The notes below the pieces were generated by a model. That model searched no databases. It was given only the letters and a program-made list of their open reading frames with translations, and was not told the DNA's origin. Shown here in pieces: positions 35,421-44,990 of a DNA stretch of 64,000 nt (position 1 is the stretch's first letter; each line of letters starts with the position of its first letter). Origin of the DNA: Echinicola sp. 20G (GTDB lineage: Bacteria; Bacteroidota; Bacteroidia; Cytophagales; Cyclobacteriaceae). The DNA lies in contig NZ_AP024154.1 of assembly GCF_015533855.1 (NCBI RefSeq), positions 5,715,001 through 5,779,000 of the forward strand. The letters are read 5' to 3'. A program made the position numbers and the translations under genes.

Positions 35421-36806
35421 ATGTCCAAGGAAAAGATACTTCTTATAGAAGATGATTTAACATATTCAAAAATCATTAAAAATTTCCTCGAAAAAAACGA
35501 GTATGAAGTAGATAAGACGACCAAAATCGCGGAGGCCTTCAACATGATGGAAAAGGCTGCCTACGATCTTGTGATCACTGATTACCGACTTCCTGACGGT
35601 ACCGGCATGGAGGTATTGGAAAGTATTGTTCATCAAAAAAAGAAAACCAGAGTAATTTTGATTACCAATTACTCAGATATAAGGACAGCCGTCCGTTCTA
35701 TGAAGTTGGGAGCTTTTGAATATATTTCTAAGCCAGTTAATCCGGATGAATTGTTAGCTACCGTACAAGAGGCTTTGAAATCCACACCTTCCCGGGAGAG
35801 TACTGAAATAATTCCATCTAAGCCTAAGAATTCATCTAGTTCCCGATCAACTCTTGCAGAAGACAATAGTCATTATGTGGTGGGTAAAAGTCCTGAAGCG
35901 CTTCAATTAGAACAATATATTTCGTTGGTTGCCCCTACAGAAATGAGTGTAGTTGTTTTGGGAGAAAGTGGCACAGGCAAGGAATTTATTTCAAAACGAA
36001 TTCACGAAAAATCCAAAAGAAGTAATGGGCCATTTGTAGCCATCGATTGTGGCGCTTTATCAAAAGAACTTGCAGGAAGTGAACTCTTTGGGCATGTGAA
36101 AGGAGCCTTTACAGGGGCATTAGACAATAAGACAGGACACTTTGAAATGGCTAATGGAGGAACTATTTTCTTGGACGAAATAGGAAATCTAAGCTATGAA
36201 GTTCAGATCAAATTGTTACGAGCTATTCAAGAGAGGAAAATAAGAAAAATAGGAGGCACTAAAGATATCCCCATTGATGTAAGAATCATTGTTGCTACCA
36301 ATGAAGACCTATCCAATGTCGCCAAAAGTGGGGAATTTAGAGAAGACCTTTACCACAGGCTAAATGAGTTTAGTTTAAAATCAAGTCCTCTAAGAGAAAG
36401 AGGCGCAGACCTTTTTCACTATTCTGACATCTTTCTTCAAGATGCCAATGAATCTTTGGGCAAATCCATTAAAGGGTTCAACAGCGATGTGAAAGAAATA
36501 TTTGAGAGATATAGTTGGCCAGGCAATTTAAGAGAGCTTAAGAATATAATTAAAAGAGCTGTATTGCTTTCAAGTGATGATTATATACAAAAAGAAGCTT
36601 TACCTGTGGATTTACTTTTACCTGAAAACTCAAGTTCTAATAATTCAGGCACAAAAGATCTAAAGTCTTCATTTGAAGTTCAAGAAAAAGCCATGATCAT
36701 AAAGACTTTAAACGATGTAAAACACAATAAATCCAAGGCTGCAAAAATCTTAAATATTGACCGCAAAACACTTTACAACAAAATAGAGAAATACGGCATA
36801 GACTGA
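35421..36806 (+). CDS. NtrC-family sigma-54-dependent response regulator
   Basis: A 461-residue activator of RNA polymerase-sigma54. Domains in order: receiver (1-120, phospho-acceptor Asp54 in VITDYRLPDG), a serine-rich linker, an AAA+ domain (about 152-385) with Walker A GESGTGKE (181-188), the sigma54-contacting GAFTGA (228-233) and Walker B GGTIFLDE (246-253), and a C-terminal Fis-type helix-turn-helix (NKSKAAKILNIDRKTLYNKI). All key residues are present, so it should be a working bacterial enhancer-binding protein. The upstream region has a sigma-54-like promoter. It converges on a hybrid histidine kinase, ending 5 bases from its stop codon; the two could work together but need not. Confidence 0.95.
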   Translation: MSKEKILLIEDDLTYSKIIKNFLEKNEYEVDKTTKIAEAFNMMEKAAYDLVITDYRLPDGTGMEVLESIVHQKKKTRVILITNYSDIRTAVRSMKLGAFEYISKPVNPDELLATVQEALKSTPSRESTEIIPSKPKNSSSSRSTLAEDNSHYVVGKSPEALQLEQYISLVAPTEMSVVVLGESGTGKEFISKRIHEKSKRSNGPFVAIDCGALSKELAGSELFGHVKGAFTGALDNKTGHFEMANGGTIFLDEIGNLSYEVQIKLLRAIQERKIRKIGGTKDIPIDVRIIVATNEDLSNVAKSGEFREDLYHRLNEFSLKSSPLRERGADLFHYSDIFLQDANESLGKSIKGFNSDVKEIFERYSWPGNLRELKNIIKRAVLLSSDDYIQKEALPVDLLLPENSSSNNSGTKDLKSSFEVQEKAMIIKTLNDVKHNKSKAAKILNIDRKTLYNKIEKYGID

Positions 36807-36811
36807 TTGAG

Positions 36812-39364
36812 TTAGCTCATTTGGCTGAGCAACTGATAATCTTCAAGAATCTGATCCAAGACCAATAGGGTTTCATCCTTAATCTTTTCTACCATACCTG
36901 CTGCTCCAGAAGTATTCCCTTCCTTGAGGTCATATTCCAAACCCCTAGCCAAAATGCTAGACTTTATCTTTAATTGGCCAAGCCTGCTGCCCAGCTTATG
37001 TGCAATTTCCAACAATGAATCCCAATTTTGAGATTGATTGGCCTGGTCGAGTTCAATCAAATCTGTTGAAGTGGTAGTACAAAAATCCAACAAAACCTCT
37101 CTCAACATTTCTTCATCGTTCATGCAGAATTTCTTCAGGTCCACTAGGTTGTAACCCTGCCCTTCCGTAATACCATTTTCTGTCTTTGAGGCAGGTACTA
37201 CGCTGGCCTGTACAGCTTCCAGTTTTAGAATTTTACCTATTTCCTTGATCAAATCATCTTCCTTAAATGGCTTTAAGACAATTTCATCAAAGCCTGCTTC
37301 CTCCAGTTGGTCACGTTCTTTTGCAAATACATTGGCCGTAATGGCAATCGCAGGCAAATCTTTATATGCTACTTTGGAGCGCAAAATTCTCAAAGCTTCA
37401 TAACCACTGACCTCTGGCATTTGGATATCCAGTAAAGCCAAGTCAAATGCTACCTCTTCTAACTCATCCCGCATGGACACTCCTCCCAAATAATCATGCA
37501 CATGGGCACCGTTGCTCTCCAGCAATAGCTTGGCAAACTTTAAGCCTATTGGATCATCATCCACCAACAATATATTCAAACCTTTAAGATCATAAGAAGT
37601 ACTGTATTCATCCGCATGTGCAATTTCTGCCTCCACCAACTCAACAGGCACGACGAATTTAATCTCTGTGCCTTCTCCTAATTGACTCTCCAGTTCAATC
37701 TTACCTTTGAGCAGATCTAACATCCTTTTGACAATAGCCAAGCCTAAGCCTGTACCGCCGTACCTCCTGTTAATTGAACCATCACCTTGATTAAATTCCT
37801 TGAATATATTCTGCTTGAAGTCTTCCGTCATTCCAATCCCCGTATCTGCAACTACTACAGATAAGTACCCTGTTGATTCAAAATTAATTCGGACTTCCAC
37901 CTTACCTTTTTCGGTAAATTTCATGGAGTTACCAATCAAATTATTCAGTATTTGACTGATTCTCAACTCATCCCCTGAAAGCCACTTATCCTCAGGAAGA
38001 TCAATCTTCCAGATAAAATCAAGTTGTTTATCTTTTGCTTTCAATTCAAATGAATTTCTTATAGAATTAAAAAGTTGATAAGGGTCAAAAGGGTGATTTT
38101 CGATAGCAATCTTACCTGCCTCTAGTTTGGACAAATCCAAAATGTCATTAACAATTCCAGAAAGTGTTTCCGCGGCAAATCCTACCATGTTCACATAATC
38201 TTCCTGATCTTTGGTCATGGAAGTCTTTTTAATGGCGTCGTTATACCCTTGAATGGCATGGAGTGGATTACGAATTTCATGGCTCATATTAGCAAGAAAA
38301 TTCTGTTTGGCCTTCGCAAGATTATCTGAACGCTCTTTGGCTTTTTCTAACTCTACACGATAGCTTTCATCTTTATTGATCTCAGTGAGAATACTATAAA
38401 TAAAGGCAGAAGAACCCACCACCCCTACGAAAATCAGTACTCCCAATAAGATTGAGACATCAAAGGCCAAATCATACAATGAGTTATTTTTCTGCTTGGC
38501 TTCTTGGATGGCATCTTTCTGTAGGTTTGAAATCACAGACTGCGTTTCTTCAATCAGCGCCTTGTTTTTTTCTGTCAATTCTTGTTCTAAATTGGCCAAA
38601 TTAGATCTCAATCTCTGCTCCTCATAATTGATATCCAACAAAAATTGTTTGACCGTGTACAAAACAGAATCTGATGCAGCACCAATTCCCTGACTTAAAG
38701 TATCAGCACTACTTCTTGGTCTGAATTGCTGGAACATATCTCTGAGATTTTCCATCTCAGCTTCTGTCATCAGGTTTGTATTTCGTGAATCAACATTGTT
38801 TAACGCCTTTTTCGGAGCTGTATATTCTGAATCTGCCCTATTCGTTCTTCGAATTTTATGATCAAATCGAATCCTTCCCAAACTTTGAAGTCTATTAAGT
38901 TCCTCTTGTCTCTTTATTTTTGTCTCTAAATTCTTGAGGGCTTCCTGGCTGAAATTCCTATTGATCAAATTGTTTTTCACGTCCCTTAGACCACTATAAA
39001 CCGTCACTAGTTCATTGATGTTGAAATTAATCTTTTTCAAATGACTCAGCTCTGCAGTATCATTGGCATACCTTTCGAGATAATCCAACCTTCTTTCAAT
39101 CAGGTCAATATAATTTTCTGCTACGGTAGTATCTCCGTCTGATTTAAAATTCCCTTTGACTTTATCCAATTGGTAGACATCCGCCAGCAAAGCATTCAAC
39201 TGATTGAGTCTTTCACTTGGCTCAGAAAGTGTTTCGACAGTATTCAACAGTTTGTCTAAGCTGAAATAGGTAATCGCGCTTACGCTCATGACCAAAATAA
39301 TGGCCAACAAAAATCCTACAACTACTTTTCTTCTTGCTTTATGGGTGGTTTCTGGTTTCTTCAC
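36812..39364 (-). CDS. Hybrid sensor histidine kinase with receiver and Hpt domains
   Basis: An 850-residue membrane kinase. TM1 (about 14-35) and TM2 (about 303-326) bracket a 270-residue helical, coiled-coil-rich sensor region. Next come the HisKA domain with His362 (ANMSHEIRNPLH), the ATPase domain (N box NNLIGNSMKF, G1 DTGIGM about 507-512, G2 GGTGLGLAIV), a receiver domain with Asp646 (LALLDIQMPEVSGYE), and a C-terminal Hpt with His789 (EIAHKLGSRLG). The full phosphorelay His-Asp-His is in one chain, so a separate final Asp receiver is needed; the convergent NtrC-family protein is one candidate. The signal is unknown. Confidence 0.94.
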   Translation of the reverse strand: MKKPETTHKARRKVVVGFLLAIILVMSVSAITYFSLDKLLNTVETLSEPSERLNQLNALLADVYQLDKVKGNFKSDGDTTVAENYIDLIERRLDYLERYANDTAELSHLKKINFNINELVTVYSGLRDVKNNLINRNFSQEALKNLETKIKRQEELNRLQSLGRIRFDHKIRRTNRADSEYTAPKKALNNVDSRNTNLMTEAEMENLRDMFQQFRPRSSADTLSQGIGAASDSVLYTVKQFLLDINYEEQRLRSNLANLEQELTEKNKALIEETQSVISNLQKDAIQEAKQKNNSLYDLAFDVSILLGVLIFVGVVGSSAFIYSILTEINKDESYRVELEKAKERSDNLAKAKQNFLANMSHEIRNPLHAIQGYNDAIKKTSMTKDQEDYVNMVGFAAETLSGIVNDILDLSKLEAGKIAIENHPFDPYQLFNSIRNSFELKAKDKQLDFIWKIDLPEDKWLSGDELRISQILNNLIGNSMKFTEKGKVEVRINFESTGYLSVVVADTGIGMTEDFKQNIFKEFNQGDGSINRRYGGTGLGLAIVKRMLDLLKGKIELESQLGEGTEIKFVVPVELVEAEIAHADEYSTSYDLKGLNILLVDDDPIGLKFAKLLLESNGAHVHDYLGGVSMRDELEEVAFDLALLDIQMPEVSGYEALRILRSKVAYKDLPAIAITANVFAKERDQLEEAGFDEIVLKPFKEDDLIKEIGKILKLEAVQASVVPASKTENGITEGQGYNLVDLKKFCMNDEEMLREVLLDFCTTTSTDLIELDQANQSQNWDSLLEIAHKLGSRLGQLKIKSSILARGLEYDLKEGNTSGAAGMVEKIKDETLLVLDQILEDYQLLSQMS

Positions 39365-39420
39365 AATATCCTGAATTTCAGCAAAGTTCTACACAAAAAC
39401 AATACCAGCAGAGATCATAG

Positions 39421-40050
39421 TTAAAGGTCAGCAAACACCTCTTCAGTAACTGCCTCAAAAGCACAATAAGCTACATAAAAAGAGAAAGGAATGGTCACCA
39501 AAACACCTACAAAAAATAATATCCCGATCAGGTTAATCAGAATCAATAATAAAACAAACAGAAAAAACTTCCACCATTTCACTGTCACTAGCCTCCTACT
39601 ATACTCCATAGACTCCCAAAAATCCAAACCTGCGAAAATATGAAGCAGGATTGCAAAGCAATACCCCACCAATAAATATACTCCCGGAATCACTAAAAGT
39701 AATATCCCAATACTTACCAAAATCTGACCTATTAACCAAATTAAAATTATGGGTATATAGTATCTAAACCCCTGAAAAAAGTCAGGATATATTACAGGAT
39801 CACCATGCTTCAACTTATTGGCTACTAAATAGAACCCTGAAAACAGAGGCCCAGCCAAGAATACACTGAAAAGCACAGCATACTCCTTGAAATAAATCAA
39901 AAACAATAATTCCAGTGAAATGATAAATGCGGTGTATCCAACCGAAAAGAGAGGTTTTATCTTAAATAGCTCCCATCCATTCCTGAAAGCTTCTTCTATA
40001 TCAAAATCATAGCCCTTGGCTATCAGTTGATTGATTTTTTGTTTATTCAT
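39421..40050 (-). CDS. Multi-span membrane protein, unknown
   Basis: A 209-residue integral membrane protein with about five hydrophobic helices (near 34-55, 58-78, 93-120, 124-145 and 160-195). There is no catalytic motif. The pattern resembles the DUF4013/DUF975-type small membrane proteins common in Bacteroidota, but I cannot assign a family. It is separated from the upstream cystathionine beta-synthase-like gene by a clear terminator and starts 56 bases upstream of the kinase start in the same direction. Confidence 0.65.
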   Translation of the reverse strand: MNKQKINQLIAKGYDFDIEEAFRNGWELFKIKPLFSVGYTAFIISLELLFLIYFKEYAVLFSVFLAGPLFSGFYLVANKLKHGDPVIYPDFFQGFRYYIPIILIWLIGQILVSIGILLLVIPGVYLLVGYCFAILLHIFAGLDFWESMEYSRRLVTVKWWKFFLFVLLLILINLIGILFFVGVLVTIPFSFYVAYCAFEAVTEEVFADL

Positions 40051-40060
40051 ATGTTGGAAT

Positions 40061-40096
40061 CAAAATAAAATACACGGACTTCCCGTGTATTTTATC
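40061..40096 (-). terminator. Terminator of the cystathionine beta-synthase-like gene
   Basis: A 12-bp stem, TAAAATACACGG (40066-40077) with CCGTGTATTTTA (40083-40094), followed by T-rich sequence on the minus strand. Confidence 0.75.
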
Positions 40097-40134
40097 GTCT
40101 TTTATCTGCAGGCAATTAAAGCTAACCGCTTTTA

Positions 40135-41502
40135 TTATTTTGTTATGGCACCTAAGATATCATGTTTAGTAATAATGTGAATTTGATGTAAATCATCCCT
40201 AACCAACACCGCCTTATCCTTATCCACCATAGAAGAAAGTACATCCAAGGTACTATCGAGGGCCACGAACTTCATTGAATCCTCCATCACCTCCTCAACT
40301 GTTGCATCTTTCAGATTTGGTTTGACAATAATTTTACTCAAAAGCTTATTATCCGTGATACTACCGATCACTTGGCCATTGTCCATCACTGGTATTTGAG
40401 ACACGCTTTTCTCATTCATAAGCTCTATGGCACTTTTTACCTTATCTCCTTTTTGAGCTACCACTAACTCATAGCTTCCATTTCTACTTGTGATTATATC
40501 TCTGGCTGTCCCAAAGCTAGTGTCTTCAAGGAAGCCATGATTTCTCATCCAGTCATCGTTATATATTTTCCCCAAATAACGCGTACCATGGTCTGGCAAT
40601 ATAATCACCATCACATCATCTTCCTTCAGGTTTTCTTTGGCGTATTCTAGAGCTCCATGAACGGCAGAACCACATGACCAACCCACAAACAAACCCTCTT
40701 CCCTTGACAATCTTCTGGTCATTACCGCAGCATCCTTGTCTGTCACTTTCACAAAATGGTCAATCACAGAAAAATCAACGTTCTTGGGTAAGATATCCTC
40801 CCCTATCCCTTCTGTTAAATAAGGGTATATTTCATTTTCATCAAACTCTCCCGTTTCTTTGTATTTTTTAAAGACAGAACCATAAGTATCGATTCCCACT
40901 GAGATCACATTAGCATTTTGTTCTTTGAGGTATTTAGAAGTACCACTCATTGACCCTCCTGTACCTACACCTGCTGCGTAATGGGTGATTTTGCCTTCAG
41001 TATCTTTCCAAATTTCTGGCCCAGTGGTTTCATAATGCGCCTTCCAATTGGACAGGTTATCATATTGATTGGGGTAAAAGGAATTCGGTATGTCGTTGTT
41101 TAGTTTTTTTGCCACTGAATAATAAGACCTAGGGTCATCAGGAGACACATTGGTAGGACATACCACTACCTCTGCTCCCATAGCTTTCAGCACATCTATT
41201 TTTTCTTTGGATTGCTTGTCCGCCATGGTAAAAATACACTTGTATCCTTTGGCTATTCCTGCCAAGGCAAGCCCCATTCCGGTATTTCCACTGGTTCCTT
41301 CAATAATGGTACCTCCTGGCTTGAGCAATCCTTCTTTCTCTGCATCCTCGACCATTTTGATGGCCATCCTGTCTTTCATAGAATTACCAGGGTTAAAATA
41401 TTCCACTTTTACGTAGATCTGGCCTTTGATACCTTTATTGACTTTATTCAAACGGATCAAAGGAGTATTTCCAATGGTTTCTATGATGGAATTATAAATC
41501 AT
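40135..41502 (-). CDS. Cystathionine beta-synthase-like PLP enzyme with CBS domain pair
   Basis: A 455-residue fold-type II PLP enzyme plus two C-terminal CBS domains, the layout of cystathionine beta-synthase. Lys43 (GNSMKDRMA) is the PLP lysine, EGTSGNTGMGLAL binds the substrate carboxylate, and GTGGSMSG binds the PLP phosphate. The CBS pair covers about 335-455 and may bind an adenosyl ligand. It could make cystathionine from serine and homocysteine or act as an O-acetylserine sulfhydrylase; the fused CBS pair favours the former. Single gene with its own terminator. Confidence 0.9.
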   Translation of the reverse strand: MIYNSIIETIGNTPLIRLNKVNKGIKGQIYVKVEYFNPGNSMKDRMAIKMVEDAEKEGLLKPGGTIIEGTSGNTGMGLALAGIAKGYKCIFTMADKQSKEKIDVLKAMGAEVVVCPTNVSPDDPRSYYSVAKKLNNDIPNSFYPNQYDNLSNWKAHYETTGPEIWKDTEGKITHYAAGVGTGGSMSGTSKYLKEQNANVISVGIDTYGSVFKKYKETGEFDENEIYPYLTEGIGEDILPKNVDFSVIDHFVKVTDKDAAVMTRRLSREEGLFVGWSCGSAVHGALEYAKENLKEDDVMVIILPDHGTRYLGKIYNDDWMRNHGFLEDTSFGTARDIITSRNGSYELVVAQKGDKVKSAIELMNEKSVSQIPVMDNGQVIGSITDNKLLSKIIVKPNLKDATVEEVMEDSMKFVALDSTLDVLSSMVDKDKAVLVRDDLHQIHIITKHDILGAITK

Positions 41503-41605
41503 ATCTATTAGGGTTATTTGTTAGCAATTTACAAATATTTTTCACTTCAAAAGACAAGCCTTTTTTTCCTTTAAAACATTCGTTCTGGCAAAAAATTTCC
41601 CATAA

Positions 41606-41648
41606 AACAAAAAAAGGAATGACCGTTAATTTACAGTCACTCCTTTTG
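41606..41648 (-). terminator. Terminator of the pyrR-pyrB operon
   Basis: Stem AAAAGGA-TGAC (41612-41623) with GTCA-TCCTTTT (41636-41647), one mismatch, followed by a T tract on the minus strand. Confidence 0.7.
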
Positions 41649-41668
41649 CTCATATTTTATAGCTCATT

Positions 41669-42592
41669 TTATTTCACTCCTGCAAGAAGGTAGAGCACAG
41701 CCATCCGGACTGCGACACCGTTCTCAACCTGATTGAGAATAATAGAATGTTCACTGTCCGCTACATCGGAATTAAGCTCCACGCCTCTATTGATAGGTCC
41801 TGGGTGCATAATGACAATTTCCTTGTCCAGCTGATCCAACATCTTCTTATCCACCCCATAATAAAGTGAATACTCGCGTAGGGAAGGGAAATATTTGATT
41901 TGTTGTCTCTCCAATTGGATCCTAAGGACATTGGCTACATCGCACCACTCTAATGCTTTTTTCACATCATATTCCACTTTCACTCCTAAACTGGAAATGT
42001 ATTTGGGAAGCAAAGTCACCGGGCCACAAACCATTACTTCTGCTCCCAGCTTCTGTAAGCAGAATATATTGGAAAGTGCTACTCTTGAATGCAAAATATC
42101 TCCAATAATCGCTATCTTTTTGCCAGCCACATCACCCAATTTTTCCCTGATGGAAAAGGCATCCAACAATGCTTGGGTAGGGTGCTCATGTGTCCCATCT
42201 CCTGCATTGACGATATTGGCACTAATATTCTTTGAAAGGAAATGGGGTGCTCCAGGGCTGCTATGCCTCATCACCACCATGTCCACTTTCATACTTAGGA
42301 TATTGTTGACAGTATCCACTAAGGTCTCCCCTTTTTTTACCGAACTATTACTGGAAGAAAAGTTGATAACGTCCGCAGAAAGCCTTTTCTCTGCTAGTTC
42401 AAAGGAAAGTTTTGTTCTAGTGGAGTTTTCAAAGAAAACATTGGCAATGGTGATATCCCTTAAGGAAGGCACCTTTTTGATCGGGCGATTGATAACATCT
42501 TTAAAATTGTCAGCAGTTTCGAAAATCAACTGGATATCATCTGCTGTTAATCCTTTGATACCCAATAAATGTTTGGTACTTAGCTGTTGCAT
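41669..42592 (-). CDS. pyrB: Aspartate carbamoyltransferase catalytic subunit
   Basis: It condenses carbamoyl phosphate and aspartate in the second step of pyrimidine synthesis. The 307-residue protein has the carbamoyl-phosphate loop STRTKLSFE (about 56-64), HPTQALLDAF, and the aspartate-binding HPGPINRGVE. No regulatory PyrI subunit follows, and the enzyme is the length of the unregulated class. Its start is 2 bases after the pyrR stop codon, so pyrR-pyrB is one operon ending in the terminator downstream. Confidence 0.95.
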   Translation of the reverse strand: MQQLSTKHLLGIKGLTADDIQLIFETADNFKDVINRPIKKVPSLRDITIANVFFENSTRTKLSFELAEKRLSADVINFSSSNSSVKKGETLVDTVNNILSMKVDMVVMRHSSPGAPHFLSKNISANIVNAGDGTHEHPTQALLDAFSIREKLGDVAGKKIAIIGDILHSRVALSNIFCLQKLGAEVMVCGPVTLLPKYISSLGVKVEYDVKKALEWCDVANVLRIQLERQQIKYFPSLREYSLYYGVDKKMLDQLDKEIVIMHPGPINRGVELNSDVADSEHSIILNQVENGVAVRMAVLYLLAGVK

Positions 42593-42594
42593 CC

Positions 42595-43146
42595 TTAGCT
42601 TTTAACTTCTTTTTCTGTTATCCAAATCGCATCTTCAGAGAAGCCCTGAGAAGCCCATTCCACACTTACATACTGACTTTCCAAGGTATTTACCTGTCTT
42701 CCAAAGTAATTAGGAATCACGGGATAATCCCTTGTATATTTCCGGTCAATCAAGACCATTAACTCTACTTTTTTGGGTCTTCCAAAAGCAATCATCGCAT
42801 CCATAGCCGCTCTTACAGACCTTCCTTTAAAAAGGACATCATCCACAAGAACCACTTTCTTGTTTTCTATTAAAAAATTGATTTTTGTCTCGTTGGCTTT
42901 CAGAGGAATATCCCTTCTTCGAAAATCATCCCGATGAAAAGTGGCATCTAAGTAACCAGAAGGCACATCATGACCGCTGATTTCCTTTAGCCTCTTAACT
43001 ATCTTGTCCAACACCAAAGTCCCTCTGGGCTGTAAACCCAATAAAACCGTATTGTCAAAATCATCGTGATTTTCAATCAACTGATGACAAAAACGATCTA
43101 TGGTTATGGCAATTTGCTTTTGATCTAAGACGAGTCTTTTTTGCAT
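42595..43146 (-). CDS. pyrR: PyrR bifunctional regulator/uracil phosphoribosyltransferase
   Basis: A 183-residue PRTase-fold protein with the PRPP loop VVLVDDVLFKGRSVRAAMDA and the family's LQPRG flap near residue 44. In Firmicutes PyrR binds pyr mRNA attenuators; here the predicted leader is only about 10 bases (a -7 element TATATTTG lies at 43170-43163), so no attenuator fits, and its role may be uracil salvage or another mode of control. It is first in the pyrR-pyrB operon. A GCATTA-T-TAATGC palindrome lies 30 bases further upstream. Confidence 0.88.
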   Translation of the reverse strand: MQKRLVLDQKQIAITIDRFCHQLIENHDDFDNTVLLGLQPRGTLVLDKIVKRLKEISGHDVPSGYLDATFHRDDFRRRDIPLKANETKINFLIENKKVVLVDDVLFKGRSVRAAMDAMIAFGRPKKVELMVLIDRKYTRDYPVIPNYFGRQVNTLESQYVSVEWASQGFSEDAIWITEKEVKS

Positions 43147-43162
43147 AGCTGTGATTTGAGCA

Positions 43163-43170
43163 CAAATATA
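43163..43170 (-). promoter_or_regulatory. -7 element of the pyrR-pyrB operon
   Basis: TATATTTG on the minus strand, a perfect TAnnTTTG; no TTG at 18-22 bases upstream. It lies 17 bases before the pyrR ATG. Confidence 0.4.
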
Positions 43171-43200
43171 AAAATAAATTATAAGCAGCCTTCGATGAAA

Positions 43201-43213
43201 GCATTATTAATGC
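43201..43213. promoter_or_regulatory. GCATTATTAATGC palindrome upstream of pyrR
   Basis: Perfect 6-1-6 inverted repeat about 45-55 bases upstream of the predicted transcription start, a typical activator or operator position. Confidence 0.35.
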
Positions 43214-43271
43214 AACCTCTTTCTAATCCTTCCTCTCCCCAAAATCTCGTCTATACCAATTAACCCCTTAT

Positions 43272-44888
43272 TCATTCTATCATTGGCTTTTCACTTGGTG
43301 TAGCCTTTATCTTTGTCAAGAAAAATGTCTCCCTTGTATCTTCTTTTCCTGATTCATTAAGGTACCTTACTTTTTGTTTACCGGATAAAAGAAAATAATT
43401 ATCATACCACCAGCTTAATGAAAGACTTTCATCTTGGGTCTCTTTTATCCTTTCATCCTCATCGAGCAAACCCAAGTCAAACTCTTTATTGGCATATTGG
43501 ACTTCTCCATCTTCAAGGTAGCACAGCATCAACTTGTCCTCATCGAGATACATATAAAAAAGGTTTCTTCCGTCAAAACTGACCTCTCCAAACTTACCTG
43601 GGCTGGTAGTCACATAATCGTCTAGTGAGAGTGTATTGTCCCAGATCATCTCTCCCCTACCGTCCAAAAGCACAAATTGCGCGGCCATGAATTTGTATTC
43701 ATTACTGGAGGTTGGATCAGGCATACCAGAATAATACCATGGATATCCACCATTCATCACCCTATTCCTCATACTCAAAGGAGCATAGCGATAAAAATCA
43801 CTGGAATACATCATATCTCTTGGAGAAAACCTTCCCGAGCTGGTTAAAAAGTAGTCATTGTAAATTAAAAAATAATCATTCCCTGCTACCACCTCCCTAG
43901 TCACTAAACTATTGGGGATGGTAATATTTTTATCCTTTTCTACAGCTTTCTCCAAAGAGCGCTCTCTTCTTTCCTGCTGTTTCTCCGGTAAGTAATTATA
44001 GAAATTCTGAAAATCAGTTAGATTATAGAATATGTTTTCATACTCTCCAAATTCATTGATTTTAGAAAAATAAATTCCTCTATTGGGTTCTCTTTTCCTT
44101 TCTCCATATGGCCCAATAAGCACTTGATTATAATTCTGAATTGGGGTAAGCACTCCTTCTACAATTTCCAAATCTGGCCTATCTTCTGGCTCCACCTTTA
44201 CTTCCCGTAATTTGTTCCCTTCAATATCAAAAGTCATTAATGACAAGCTCCGTTGTTTCAAACGGTCTCTTTTACTTACCAAAACATCAAAGACCTTAAG
44301 CTCCTCATCTTTTCTCAATTGCAGAATACTGACTTCATTTGCGTAAACCCCTTGGACTGTAAACACACTCTTACTCTCTGTATCGAATACCTGAATCGCT
44401 GGTCTATAATCCATTACTCCCATCAGGATTGCTTTCTTGTCCATCACCAAAAACTCCTGAAGTTCCATATCCAGAATATTCTCTATAGGCACCTCCCTTA
44501 AAGCTTGGTTAACCAAATTGATTTCATATACTACTTTCTCAGAGGCAAATGATTCCCCTTTCTGAAACAACAAGTACAAGTAATCTCCATCAAGGTCAAA
44601 ACCAGTCATATCAAAATAATCCTTAACCGGAAATTCAAAAACCTTTGAAGCATTCAATTGCCTGTCCGTCGTAAAGTACTGGATCCGTTGCTGTAGGCTA
44701 TAACCTCTTTCAGCTTTGGTCCTGAATGAAATTGTACCTTCTTGTGTGGGCAACACGATATAATCGTAATCATCCCATTCAGAAGGAACTTCTATCCTTT
44801 GAACAACTTGGACTTGGGCAATTGTCATTTGAAAAGCACAGCAAAAACCAAAAAATAAAACTATAATTTTATTCATTTGTGATCTCAT
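43272..44888 (-). CDS. Secreted protein of unknown function
   Basis: A 538-residue exported protein with a signal peptide (ending near TIAQ). The first residues allow two starts: ATG 44888 or ATG 44876, the latter giving MNKIIVLFF. The mature part has repeated beta-strand patterns with phrases such as GFDLDGDYLYLLF, DGRNLFYMYLDED and YFLLSGKQK, which resemble beta-propeller repeats, but I recognise no family. No sorting domain, no lipobox. It is divergent from the PolX-like gene and convergent with nothing. Confidence 0.75.
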   Translation of the reverse strand: MRSQMNKIIVLFFGFCCAFQMTIAQVQVVQRIEVPSEWDDYDYIVLPTQEGTISFRTKAERGYSLQQRIQYFTTDRQLNASKVFEFPVKDYFDMTGFDLDGDYLYLLFQKGESFASEKVVYEINLVNQALREVPIENILDMELQEFLVMDKKAILMGVMDYRPAIQVFDTESKSVFTVQGVYANEVSILQLRKDEELKVFDVLVSKRDRLKQRSLSLMTFDIEGNKLREVKVEPEDRPDLEIVEGVLTPIQNYNQVLIGPYGERKREPNRGIYFSKINEFGEYENIFYNLTDFQNFYNYLPEKQQERRERSLEKAVEKDKNITIPNSLVTREVVAGNDYFLIYNDYFLTSSGRFSPRDMMYSSDFYRYAPLSMRNRVMNGGYPWYYSGMPDPTSSNEYKFMAAQFVLLDGRGEMIWDNTLSLDDYVTTSPGKFGEVSFDGRNLFYMYLDEDKLMLCYLEDGEVQYANKEFDLGLLDEDERIKETQDESLSLSWWYDNYFLLSGKQKVRYLNESGKEDTRETFFLTKIKATPSEKPMIE

Positions 44889-44928
44889 CTTTCTAACTTG
44901 ATTGTCCCATAAGATAAGGCTTATGATT

Positions 44929-44958
44929 TTATTTTAAAACAATTATTACGGACATTTG
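44929..44958 (+). promoter_or_regulatory. Possible promoter of the PolX-like gene
   Basis: TTA (44929-44931), 19 bases, then GACATTTG (44951-44958), each one mismatch from consensus. It lies 33 bases before the TTG start. Confidence 0.35.
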
Positions 44959-44990
44959 CCGCTACCTAAAACGCAAATAACAAGAAAGCT

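Noticed and set aside
35245..35448. A 67-residue frame overlapping the NtrC-family start
   Set aside because: Overlaps the regulator and its sigma-54-like promoter, and has no recognisable domain despite a few cysteines.
43147..43162. PyrR-binding attenuator before pyrR
   Set aside because: The predicted leader is about 10 bases, far too short, and no terminator/antiterminator pair is visible.
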